DNA of 15,745 nucleotides from assembly GCA_964639075.1 (NCBI GenBank), contig CAZXCB010000059.1:1-15745 (forward strand), written 5' to 3'. A program made the translations under genes and the position numbers. The notes below the pieces were generated by a model that was not told where the DNA came from, ran no database searches, and was given only the letters and a program-made list of their open reading frames with translations. Shown here piece by piece: positions 1 through 5,439 of the stretch. This DNA is from JAENVU01 sp964639075 (lineage in GTDB: Bacteria; Actinomycetota; Acidimicrobiia; IMCC26256; JAENVU01). Positions within the stretch are counted from its first letter, which is position 1. Each line of letters starts with the position of its first letter.

Positions 1-307
1 GCTCCCAGCGGTCCGCCTCGCGGTGGACCTTCTCCCATTCGAGCCCGATCACGTCGACGAGGAGTCGCTCCGCGAGCCGGTGCCGGCGCACGACGGACGT
101 GGCGAGTACGCGCCCCTTCGTAGTGAGACTCAGGCGGCGGTCGTCGGCGAGCTCGGCGAAGCCCCCGTCGACGAGCCGGTTCACCTGCTCCGAGACGGCC
201 GGCGCTGAGACACCGAGGCGCTCGACCAGCCGCGCGCGGATCGGGACGACCCCCTCCTCCTCGAGCTCGAGGATGGTCTCGAGGTACTCCTCGGTCGCAT
301 CGTGCAT
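1..307 (-). CDS. DtxR/IdeR-family metal-dependent transcriptional repressor (partial)
   Basis: The reverse strand encodes about 102 N-terminal residues of a DtxR-family repressor; the C-terminus lies outside the window. It begins MHDATEEYLETILELEEEG, then a winged helix-turn-helix (about residues 20-60, RARLVERLGVSAPAVSEQV), then the start of the dimer and metal-binding helices (RRHRLAERLL, VHREADRWE). It aligns almost without gaps to diphtheria DtxR. His76, Glu80 and His95 match the ancillary site residues His79, Glu83 and His98. At the primary site, however, DtxR Met10 is Glu7 here and DtxR Cys102 is Asp99, a carboxylate pattern closer to Mn-responsive MntR. The family represses metal uptake genes when bound to Fe(II) or Mn(II). 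ATG at 307 is used. GTG at 316 is an alternative that would give numbering identical to DtxR; neither has a good ribosome binding site. Family call is firm; metal specificity is inferred. Confidence 0.9.
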   Translation of the reverse strand, partial: MHDATEEYLETILELEEEGVVPIRARLVERLGVSAPAVSEQVNRLVDGGFAELADDRRLSLTTKGRVLATSVVRRHRLAERLLVDVIGLEWEKVHREADRWE

Positions 308-350
308 CTCCGCCACGGGCTCAGGCTACCGGTCGTTCCCGCGCCGGCTG

Positions 351-364
351 TGAGCGAACGCTCA
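351..364. promoter_or_regulatory. 14-bp perfect palindrome upstream of the DtxR-family gene
   Basis: TGAGCGAACGCTCA is a perfect palindrome. It overlaps the stop codon of the sulfotransferase-like gene (TGA at 362-364 read on the minus strand) and lies about 35-45 bases before the DtxR-family start. It does not resemble the known DtxR/IdeR box. It could be a repressor operator, or a small hairpin (5-bp stem, 4-base loop) at the end of the upstream gene. A chance palindrome is possible. Confidence 0.3.
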
Positions 365-1084
365 GGGGAGCAGCACCTCGTCGAACATCGCTTCGTACTC
401 GGTCCCCACGTACCGAGCGCGGAGCTCGTCGAAATTCTCGACCGACTCGCGCAGGTCGTCGCTCGTGTTCTTCACGGTGCTGGCTCCCACCGCTCTCGGG
501 TCGACCCCGATGTGCTCGAACACGCCGGCAAGCGTGGCCGTCGGCCGCACCAGGAGGTCGCTGTAGTCGATCCGGAGCATCGGGAGGCCGAGCTGCGACG
601 CGTAGTCGACGAGCGCCTCCTTCCGGGCGCGGTTGCGTTCGAGCTTCGTCGCGAACTCGTCCGGATCCACGACCGTCGGGCCGATCGGCCGGTCGCCCGA
701 GCTGCGGTTCCAGGTGCCGGTCTCGTCGTTGAGGGCCCGGGCGCGGATGATCGAGATGGTCCGCTTGACGTCGTTCTCCCGGCTGAGCAGGACCACCCGG
801 GTCCGGTGCCTCCGGAGGAGGCCCGCGAACCAGTCCGGGTCGGCGATGTCGGTGAGCTTCGTGCTGAGCCCGATCGCGCGTTCCGGCGCGAACGGTCTGC
901 CGCGGTAGTAGCGGCGGACCCAGCGCATCTGGCCGGCTGCGCCGATCCGGACCTTGCGGACGCCGAGGGGCTCGGGGGTCATCAGGACCTGTGGGTGCGC
1001 CTCGAGGCTGCTGGCGAGGAAGCTGCCGCCGGACCGGCCCGGGAAGAAGACGATGAAGCGACTGCGTCGGCGCGGCCTCTCCAT
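362..1084 (-). CDS. Sulfotransferase-like protein (PAPS-dependent family)
   Basis: This 240-residue protein carries a P-loop-like 5'-phosphosulfate-binding motif near the N-terminus (FIVFFPGRSGGSFLASSL, residues 10-27). A central segment resembles the 3'-phosphate-binding strand and helix (VVLLSRENDVKRTISIIRA), and the C-terminal half (LRIDYSDLLVRPTATLAGVFEHIGV and on) is typical of NodH/Stf0-like bacterial sulfotransferases. The family moves a sulfuryl group from PAPS to hydroxyl groups of sugars, lipids or other small acceptors; the acceptor here is unknown. No signal peptide or membrane segment is seen, so it is probably cytosolic. The reading frame stays open to an ATG at 1207, but that 41-residue extension is low complexity and would cover a CIRCE operator; ATG at 1084 sits just before the conserved fold. 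It lies 45-54 bases upstream of the DtxR-family gene and may be cotranscribed with it. Confidence 0.75.
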   Translation of the reverse strand: MERPRRRSRFIVFFPGRSGGSFLASSLEAHPQVLMTPEPLGVRKVRIGAAGQMRWVRRYYRGRPFAPERAIGLSTKLTDIADPDWFAGLLRRHRTRVVLLSRENDVKRTISIIRARALNDETGTWNRSSGDRPIGPTVVDPDEFATKLERNRARKEALVDYASQLGLPMLRIDYSDLLVRPTATLAGVFEHIGVDPRAVGASTVKNTSDDLRESVENFDELRARYVGTEYEAMFDEVLLP

Positions 1085-1177
1085 CTCCGTGCTGTCTCCC
1101 GTCGCTCGCCGAACCCGGCCGGAACTGTACGCGGGCGCGTTCGGCCTTCGGGGACCGCGTTGCTCCCGCAGGGTGGA

Positions 1178-1204
1178 CTTGCACTCGCCCGATGCGAGTG
1201 CCAA
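1178..1204. promoter_or_regulatory. Upstream CIRCE operator (degenerate, HrcA site)
   Basis: The arms CTTGCACTC and GAGTGCCAA are separated by exactly 9 bases, matching the CIRCE layout TTAGCACTC-N9-GAGTGCTAA with two mismatches in the left arm and one in the right. The family is bound by the heat-shock repressor HrcA. Its centre is 33 bp (about three helical turns) from the second CIRCE, so both would face the same side of the helix. Confidence 0.8.
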
Positions 1205-1207
1205 CAT
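1179..1207 (+). promoter_or_regulatory. Candidate groEL promoter, extended -10 type
   Basis: TTGCAC (1179-1184) is a possible -35 box. After 17 bases comes CAACAT (1202-1207), preceded by TGC at 1199-1201, which would make an extended -10. The expected transcription start, near 1213-1216, falls inside the second CIRCE, the usual place for HrcA repression. The -10 matches the consensus at only three of six positions, so this is a tentative assignment. Confidence 0.4.
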
Positions 1208-1210
1208 GGG

Positions 1211-1237
1211 CTAGCACTCGTTTGATCCGAGTGCTAA
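1211..1237. promoter_or_regulatory. Downstream CIRCE operator (near-perfect HrcA site)
   Basis: The arms CTAGCACTC and GAGTGCTAA flank exactly 9 bases; only the first base of the left arm differs from the consensus. It lies 81 bases before the groEL start codon. This is strong evidence for HrcA-controlled heat-shock repression of groEL. An hrcA gene is not in the window and must be elsewhere. Confidence 0.95.
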
Positions 1238-1246
1238 CTCGCACCA

Positions 1247-1268
1247 TCAGTCGTATGTCAGTCGTATG
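1247..1268 (+). repeat. Perfect 11-bp tandem direct repeat in the groEL leader
   Basis: TCAGTCGTATG occurs twice back to back (1247-1257 and 1258-1268), just after the second CIRCE and about 50 bases before the groEL start. The period equals one helical turn. It may be a binding site for a regulator, part of the 5' untranslated region, or replication slippage. Function unknown. Confidence 0.85.
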
Positions 1269-1318
1269 GAGGGACGCTCCCTCCGCCCCGTCCTCGATCC
1301 CCCAGGGGGTACGCCGCA

Positions 1319-2959
1319 ATGCCGAAGCAGATCGCCTACGCCGAGAACGCCCGTCGGTCGCTCGAAGCGGGCATGAACAAGCTCGCCGACGCCGTGCGGG
1401 TCACGCTCGGCCCGAAGGGCCGCAACGTGGTCCTCGAGAAGAAGTGGGGCGCCCCCACGATCACCAACGACGGTGTCTCGATCGCCAAGGAGGTCGACCT
1501 CGAGGACCCGTACGAGAAGATCGGCGCGGAGCTCGTCAAGGAGGTCGCCAAGAAGACCGACGACGTCGCCGGTGACGGCACGACCACGGCCACGGTGCTC
1601 GCCTGGGCGATGGTCCGCGAAGGCCTGCGCAACGTCGCGGCCGGCGCGAACCCGATGGTGTTGAAGAAGGGCATCGAGGCGGCGGTCGAGACCGCGGTCG
1701 AGTCGATCCGCTCGGTATCGAAGAGCGTCAAGACCGACCCGGCCCAGATCGCGAACGTGGCGGCCATCTCCGCGGCCGACAACGAGATCGGCCAGATGAT
1801 CGCCGAGTCCCTCGAGAAGGTCGGCACCGACGGCGTCATCACCGTCGAGGAGAGCCAGACCTTCGGCATGGAACTCGACCTCGTCGAGGGTATGCGCTTC
1901 GACAAGGGCTACATCTCGCCGTACTTCGTGACCGACCCCGAGCGTATGGAAGCCGTCCTCGACGACGCCTACATCCTGCTCGTCAGCTCGAAGATCGCCG
2001 CAGTGAAGGACATGCTGCCGGTGCTCGAGAAGGTCATGCAGTCCGGCCGTCCGCTGCTGATCATCGCCGAGGACGTCGAGGGCGAGGCCCTGGCCACGCT
2101 CGTCGTCAACAAGATCCGCGGCACGTTCAAGTCGGTGGCCATCAAGGCCCCGGGCTTCGGCGAGCGCCGTAAGGCGATGCTCCAGGACATGGCGATCCTC
2201 TGTGGCGGCCAGGTCGTCTCCGAGGAGGTCGGCCTGAAGCTCGAGGGCATCGGCCTCGAGCTGCTCGGCAAGGCGCGCAAGGTCGTCGTCACCAAGGACG
2301 AGACCACGATCGTCGAGGGCTCGGGCAGCCGCTCGGACGTCGCCGGTCGGATCAACCAGATCCGCGCCGAGATCGACAACACCGACTCGGACTACGACCG
2401 CGAGAAGCTCCAGGAGCGTCTCGCGAAGCTGTCCGGCGGCGTGGCGATCATCAAGGTCGGTGCGGCCACCGAGGTGGAGCTCAAGGAGAAGAAGCACCGC
2501 ATCGAGGACGCGGTGCAGACCACCAAGGCGGCCGTCGAGGAGGGCGTGGTGCCCGGCGGTGGCGTCGCGCTGCTCCGTGCGCAGGCCAAGGTGCTGACCC
2601 TCGCCAAGTCCCTCAGCGGTGACGAGGCCACGGGCGCCAACCTGGTCGCCCGCGCGCTCGAGGAGCCGCTCAAGCAGATCGCGGTCAACGCGGGTCTCGA
2701 GGGTGGCGTCATCGTGGAGAAGGTTCGCAACCTCAAGGGTGCGCACGGTCTCAACGCCGGCACCGGCGAGTACGAGGACCTCGTGAAGGCCGGTGTCATC
2801 GACGCCGCGAAGGTGACCCGCTCGGCGCTGCAGAACGCAGCCTCGATCGCGGCGCTGTTCCTCACCACCGAGGCCGTCGTCGCCGACAAGCCCGAGAAGG
2901 AGGCCGCACCGGCGATGCCGGGTGGCGACATGGGCGGCATGGGAGGCATGGACTTCTAG
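1319..2959 (+). CDS. groEL: 60-kDa chaperonin GroEL, stand-alone copy
   Basis: The 546-residue product is full length for GroEL (E. coli 548). It starts MPKQIAYAENARRSLEAG and contains the ATP-binding segments LGPKGRNVV (30-38) and VAGDGTTTATVL (83-94), the apical FDKGYISPYF, GGGVALLRA in the C-terminal equatorial domain, and Asp397 equivalent to the E. coli hydrolysis residue Asp398. It ends with the flexible Gly-Met tail GGDMGGMGGMDF. It folds cytosolic proteins with ATP in a double ring with GroES. No groES lies beside it. In actinobacteria with two copies, the groES-linked GroEL1 usually has a His-rich tail and the separate housekeeping GroEL2 a Gly-Met tail; this gene fits the second type. 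ATG follows AGGGGG at 1304-1309 with 9-base spacing. Two CIRCE sites imply HrcA control. Trp96 stands where E. coli has Gln97. Confidence 0.98.
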   Translation: MPKQIAYAENARRSLEAGMNKLADAVRVTLGPKGRNVVLEKKWGAPTITNDGVSIAKEVDLEDPYEKIGAELVKEVAKKTDDVAGDGTTTATVLAWAMVREGLRNVAAGANPMVLKKGIEAAVETAVESIRSVSKSVKTDPAQIANVAAISAADNEIGQMIAESLEKVGTDGVITVEESQTFGMELDLVEGMRFDKGYISPYFVTDPERMEAVLDDAYILLVSSKIAAVKDMLPVLEKVMQSGRPLLIIAEDVEGEALATLVVNKIRGTFKSVAIKAPGFGERRKAMLQDMAILCGGQVVSEEVGLKLEGIGLELLGKARKVVVTKDETTIVEGSGSRSDVAGRINQIRAEIDNTDSDYDREKLQERLAKLSGGVAIIKVGAATEVELKEKKHRIEDAVQTTKAAVEEGVVPGGGVALLRAQAKVLTLAKSLSGDEATGANLVARALEEPLKQIAVNAGLEGGVIVEKVRNLKGAHGLNAGTGEYEDLVKAGVIDAAKVTRSALQNAASIAALFLTTEAVVADKPEKEAAPAMPGGDMGGMGGMDF

Positions 2960-3084
2960 TCCTCCTGCACCTCGCAGTACGACGCATCGGGCCGTCCCTC
3001 AGGGGGCGCCCCAATGCGCGTCTCTGGTCAAGCCGTCGCGGGTGGGGGCCGATGATGAGTCGGACCGTTTCCCGGGGAGGGGAC
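2960..3084. other. Intergenic region between groEL and the lipoprotein gene
   Basis: These 125 bases hold no convincing gene. GGGGCGCCCC (3003-3012) is a self-complementary 10-mer without a loop or U-tract, so it is not a standard terminator. GATGAT at 3051-3056 resembles a -10 box, but no -35 box is found at proper spacing. A purine-rich ribosome binding site (GGGGAGGGG, 3074-3082) ends the region and supports the start at 3085. Confidence 0.5.
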
Positions 3085-3912
3085 ATGCGGCGTTCAGTGG
3101 TGGCAGGGATCGTGCTCGTCCTCGCGCTCGTCGCGTGCGGCCGCGAGGCGAAGCCCGCGTCGAAGGTGTCCACGGTCGCGCTGGCCGCCGGCGCGGCCGA
3201 CGCCGCCGCCGAGGCGAAGGCGGCGCGCATCGAGGGCTACGTGCTCGTGCGGACCGACACGAAGGACGCCACCGTGCCGGTGAAGGGGGAGATCGACACG
3301 GCCGAGGGCGCCATGTCGATGAGGATGGACGCCGGGGCCATGATCCCGGGGGGCGAGGGCGACATCGAGATCCGCATGGTGGACGGCGCGATGTACATGG
3401 GCTTCGGCGACCTCCTCGCCGACGTACCCGGAGTACCTCGCGCGATCCGTCAGCGTCCGTGGGTGACCGTCGAGATCCCCGAAGGCGCATCGAGTGCCGG
3501 GACCCAGAACTTCGCCGACCAGCTGGCGGCGCTCCGGGGTGCGGGCGACGTGCGGCAAGCGGGGCACGAGGAGATTCGCGGTGTCGAGACCACGAAGTAC
3601 CACGCGGAGATCGACGTGCAGCGCGCGCTCGACCGGCTCGAGTCTGCAGACCGCGCCACCGTCCAGCAGGCGCTGCGGATGTTCGGCGACTCGTTGCCCA
3701 TGGACGTCTGGATCGACGCCGACGGTCTCCCGCGCCGCATCGCGATGAAGATGCACATGACCGCCGAAGGGAGCTCGATCACCGTCCGCGAGCGGATCGA
3801 CTTCTACGACTTCGGCACGGAGGTCTCCGTCGAGGCGCCGCCTCCGAGCGAGGTGATGTCGATGGACGAGTTCCAGGCCCTCGCCGACGGATCGAACCGG
3901 ACGAGCGCCTAG
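3085..3912 (+). CDS. LppX/LprG-like lipoprotein, exported
   Basis: The 275-residue product has a short basic N-terminus (MRRS), a hydrophobic stretch and the lipobox LVAC, with Cys18 as lipidation site, so it should be anchored to the outer face of the cytoplasmic membrane. The mature part has alternating strands (GYVLVRTDTK, GAMSMRMDAGAM, DIEIRMVDGAMYMGF), a middle helical portion (FADQLAALRGAGDV, DVQRALDRLESADRATVQQALRMF) and a C-terminal sheet with DVWIDADGLPRRIAMKMHM (207-225) and IDFYDFGTEVSVEAPP. This arrangement is typical of actinobacterial LolA/LppX/LprG-fold lipoproteins, which hold lipids or glycolipids in a cavity; the ligand here is unknown. The ATG at 3085 has a strong ribosome binding site; the upstream ATG at 3052 would add 11 residues before the signal. 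It is 10 bases from chdC and probably cotranscribed. Confidence 0.8.
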   Translation: MRRSVVAGIVLVLALVACGREAKPASKVSTVALAAGAADAAAEAKAARIEGYVLVRTDTKDATVPVKGEIDTAEGAMSMRMDAGAMIPGGEGDIEIRMVDGAMYMGFGDLLADVPGVPRAIRQRPWVTVEIPEGASSAGTQNFADQLAALRGAGDVRQAGHEEIRGVETTKYHAEIDVQRALDRLESADRATVQQALRMFGDSLPMDVWIDADGLPRRIAMKMHMTAEGSSITVRERIDFYDFGTEVSVEAPPPSEVMSMDEFQALADGSNRTSA

Positions 3913-3922
3913 CCTGCGGACC

Positions 3923-4705
3923 GTGCCGCTCGAGTCCGTCAGCCCATCCGTCGGGTGGGGTGTGCTGCACCTCTACCACCGGGTGGACCGCGCGCGGGCC
4001 GAGGAGGCAGGGGCGGCGAAGCGCATCCTCGACGCGGTCGCCGCGCTCGAGGCGAACGACCATCAGGTGCTCGCGTTCTCGGTCCTCGGCCACAAGGCCG
4101 ATGTCGGCTTCATGGCGCTCGGCCCGGACCTCGCCCGGCTCCAGCGATTCCAGCAGGAGCTGCTCGACGGACCGTTGGTCCCGGAGTACTCCTACGTCTC
4201 GCTGACCGAGCAGTCCGAGTACGGCCAGACCGAGGACGACGAACGCGCCCGACTGGCGCGTGAGGACGGCGTCACCGAGCCGGCGGCGGTCGAGGAGCGG
4301 CTCGCGGTCTGGCGGGAGCGCATCGAGCACTACCGCGAGCAGCGGATCCACCCGCGCCTGCCGATGAAGGCCACGATGTGCTTCTACCCGATGTCGAAGC
4401 GGCGCACGGCTGAGGACAACTGGTACGCGCTGGACTTCGACGCGCGCAAGCAGCTGATGGCCGGGCACGCGCGCGTGGGTCGCTCGTACGCGGGTCGCGT
4501 GCTGCAGCTCATCACCGGCTCGACCGGCCTCGACGACTGGGAGTGGGGTGTCACGCTCCTGGCCGACGACGTCGTCGCGCTGAAGGAGATCGTCTACGAG
4601 ATGCGCTTCGACGAGGTGTCCGCGCGCTACGCCGAGTTCGGTCCCTTCCTCACCGGCCTGATCGCGGATCCGGCCGCCGTCCTCGACTCCGTGGGGGTTC
4701 GCTGA
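3923..4705 (+). CDS. chdC: Coproheme decarboxylase (HemQ/ChdC), chlorite dismutase family
   Basis: The 260-residue protein belongs to the chlorite dismutase fold and matches the Gram-positive HemQ/ChdC group. ChdC performs the last step of the coproporphyrin-dependent heme pathway: peroxide-driven decarboxylation of two propionates of iron-coproporphyrin III to heme b. Tyr155 in MCFYPMSKRR fits the catalytic tyrosine, and His182 in GHARVGRSYAG fits the proximal iron ligand; the 27-residue spacing equals that in Listeria ChdC (Tyr147/His174). The long block WYALDFDARKQLMAGHARVG then QLITGSTGLDDWEWGVTL and EIVYEMRFDEVSARYAEFG is highly conserved in actinobacteria. No signal peptide, so cytosolic. 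Start is GTG at 3923, 10 bases after the lipoprotein stop; a weak GCGGA precedes it. Other heme genes (hemH, hemY/cgoX, hemE) are not in the window. Confidence 0.95.
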   Translation: MPLESVSPSVGWGVLHLYHRVDRARAEEAGAAKRILDAVAALEANDHQVLAFSVLGHKADVGFMALGPDLARLQRFQQELLDGPLVPEYSYVSLTEQSEYGQTEDDERARLAREDGVTEPAAVEERLAVWRERIEHYREQRIHPRLPMKATMCFYPMSKRRTAEDNWYALDFDARKQLMAGHARVGRSYAGRVLQLITGSTGLDDWEWGVTLLADDVVALKEIVYEMRFDEVSARYAEFGPFLTGLIADPAAVLDSVGVR

Positions 4706-4707
4706 TC

Positions 4708-4800
4708 ATGAGCGCCGCGTTCATCAACCCGGTTCCCGGCCGGACCGATAGCGGAGCGCGGCCCCAGCGGCCCGCTCCGGAGGAGCGAGAGCGGAGATGA
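4708..4800 (+). CDS. Possible 30-residue leader ORF before the NIL-domain gene
   Basis: An ATG two bases after the chdC stop opens a 30-codon frame (MSAAFINPVPGR to PEERERR). Its TGA overlaps the start codon of the NIL-domain gene in the arrangement ATGA (4797-4800), the classic layout for translational coupling. GGGGG about 10 bases upstream could be a ribosome binding site. The peptide is Pro/Arg/Glu-rich in its second half and has no known motif and no run of Met or Cys codons, so a classical amino-acid attenuator is unlikely. It contains the hairpin at 4752-4779. It may be a real small gene or leader, or simply an open frame in GC-rich spacer. Confidence 0.3.
   Translation: MSAAFINPVPGRTDSGARPQRPAPEERERR
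4752..4779 (+). promoter_or_regulatory. Strong hairpin just upstream of the NIL-domain gene
   Basis: CGGAGCG (4752-4758) pairs perfectly with CGCTCCG (4773-4779). Inside, after one bulged C, GGCC (4760-4763) pairs with GGCC (4769-4772), leaving a 5-base loop. The 11-bp G/C-rich stem ends one base before the AGGAG ribosome binding site at 4781-4785 and 17 bases before the ATG. No U-tract follows. It could be a processing or attenuation element, or a U-less terminator for chdC. Confidence 0.6.
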
Positions 4801-5039
4801 TGAAGGTGCGGCTGCACGTGTCGTTCCCCGAGGAGCTCGTCGACCGGCCGATGCTCTACGAGATGATGCGGGCGCACGACGTCGTCCCCAACCTGCGGCG
4901 CGCCGCGGTCGAGGCGCACTCGGGCTGGGTCATCCTCGAGCTCTCCGGCAGCGACGACGCGGTCGCCGGCGCGATCGGCTACCTCGAAGGCGTCGGCTGC
5001 ACGGTCAACCGCATGGAGGGCGACCTCCTCGAGGGGTAG
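4797..5039 (+). CDS. Stand-alone NIL-domain protein
   Basis: The 80-residue protein is a single small alpha-beta domain: MMKVRLHVSFPEELVDRPMLYEMMRAHDVVPNL, a middle strand pair (AAVEAHSGWVILELSGSD) and AGAIGYLEGVGCTVNRMEGDLLEG. This matches the NIL domain, the ferredoxin-like ligand-binding module at the C-terminus of the methionine importer ATPase MetN, where it binds methionine and inhibits transport. Free-standing copies occur in actinobacteria, often near sulphur or metal genes; whether this one binds methionine is unknown. It is probably a cytosolic sensor or adaptor. The start is ATG at 4797 or the adjacent ATG at 4800; AGGAG at 4781-4785 is 11 bases before the first. It follows chdC by 91 bases, which hold a hairpin and a possible short ORF. 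Stop is followed by a long inverted repeat. Confidence 0.8.
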   Translation: MMKVRLHVSFPEELVDRPMLYEMMRAHDVVPNLRRAAVEAHSGWVILELSGSDDAVAGAIGYLEGVGCTVNRMEGDLLEG

Positions 5040-5066
5040 AGACAAGTTGGCGAACTGGTCGCTGAC

Positions 5067-5115
5067 GTTCGATGGACGTTTGACCACCGCTTCGGTAGCT
5101 GAACGTCCATTGAAC
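5067..5115. terminator. Long inverted repeat between convergent genes (probable bidirectional terminator)
   Basis: GTTCGATGGACGTT (5067-5080) pairs with AACGTCCATTGAAC (5102-5115) over 14 positions, 13 Watson-Crick and one G-U. The 21-base interior can form a small hairpin, ACCG-CTT-CGGT (5086-5096). It lies between the stop of the NIL gene at 5039 and the stop of the minus-strand gene at 5150, as expected for a two-way terminator. There is no U-tract, which is common in actinobacteria. The left arm also contains direct repeats GACGTTCGA and GACGTTTGA set 11 bp apart, so a protein-binding role is possible. Confidence 0.65.
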
Positions 5116-5149
5116 AGGTCGGCCCCTCGTGAGCAGCCGCGACCGCTCC

Positions 5150-5425
5150 TCACTCGACGGGTTGCCAGAGGGGGAACGTGAGGTAGTCGACGCCGTCGAC
5201 GGTCTCGACACGGCCGGCGTCGCGCAGCGCGGGCAGGTGCGCACGGGCCGCGTCGAAGCCGACCATCCGCTTGTAGTCGGCGACGCTCACGAGCAGCGGG
5301 CCGTCGGCATCGCCGTCGCGGATCAGCGCGTCGACCTCGAGGGTCGGCCGGCCCGGATCCGAGGCGTCGACGAGGTGGCAGTGGTACACGATGCGCTCGA
5401 AGACCGACAGCGCCCGGATTCGCAT
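5150..5425 (-). CDS. Small protein of unknown function (91 residues)
   Basis: I do not recognise this family. The product starts MRIRALSVFERIVYHCHLVD, followed by an acidic, Asp/Gly-rich middle (LEVDALIRDGDADGPLL), then SVADYKRMVGFDAARAHLPALRDAGRVETVDGVDYLTFPLW. The last part has the look of a helix, a second helix and a beta hairpin (LPALRDAGRVETVDGVDYLTF), as in the wing of a winged helix, but it is too short and divergent to claim DNA binding. No signal peptide or membrane segment. It is convergent with the NIL gene and divergent from the 5440 gene, whose start lies only 14 bases away. Codon use resembles the surroundings, supporting a real gene. The upstream frame is open far to the right, but ATG at 5425 is the only start that does not overlap the 5440 gene. 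Confidence 0.65.
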   Translation of the reverse strand: MRIRALSVFERIVYHCHLVDASDPGRPTLEVDALIRDGDADGPLLVSVADYKRMVGFDAARAHLPALRDAGRVETVDGVDYLTFPLWQPVE

Positions 5426-5439
5426 GGGACCATCTTGAC

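Noticed and set aside
1085..1207. 41-residue N-terminal extension of the sulfotransferase-like protein (ATG at 1207)
   Set aside because: It would translate through a CIRCE operator and groEL promoter elements, lacks conserved features, and ATG at 1084 begins just before the fold.
302..1225. Plus-strand 307-codon frame opposite the sulfotransferase-like gene
   Set aside because: The minus strand has recognisable sulfotransferase motifs; the plus frame has only Arg/Val/Glu/Ala-rich sequence and runs across the CIRCE region.
1247..2746. Antisense open frame of 499 codons opposite groEL
   Set aside because: groEL is unmistakable on the plus strand, and the antisense frame has Leu/Asp/Arg-rich low-complexity content only.
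3003..3012. GGGGCGCCCC palindrome after groEL as a terminator
   Set aside because: There is no loop within the self-complementary 10-mer and no U-tract, so it cannot form a normal terminator hairpin.
3052..3084. Earlier ATG for the lipoprotein gene
   Set aside because: The start at 3085 has a strong purine-rich ribosome binding site and gives a typical lipoprotein signal (MRRS, hydrophobic core, LVAC); the extension breaks this pattern.
4708..4796. Methionine or SAM riboswitch before the NIL gene
   Set aside because: The space is too short and only one hairpin is visible; none of the conserved multi-helix riboswitch architecture is present.
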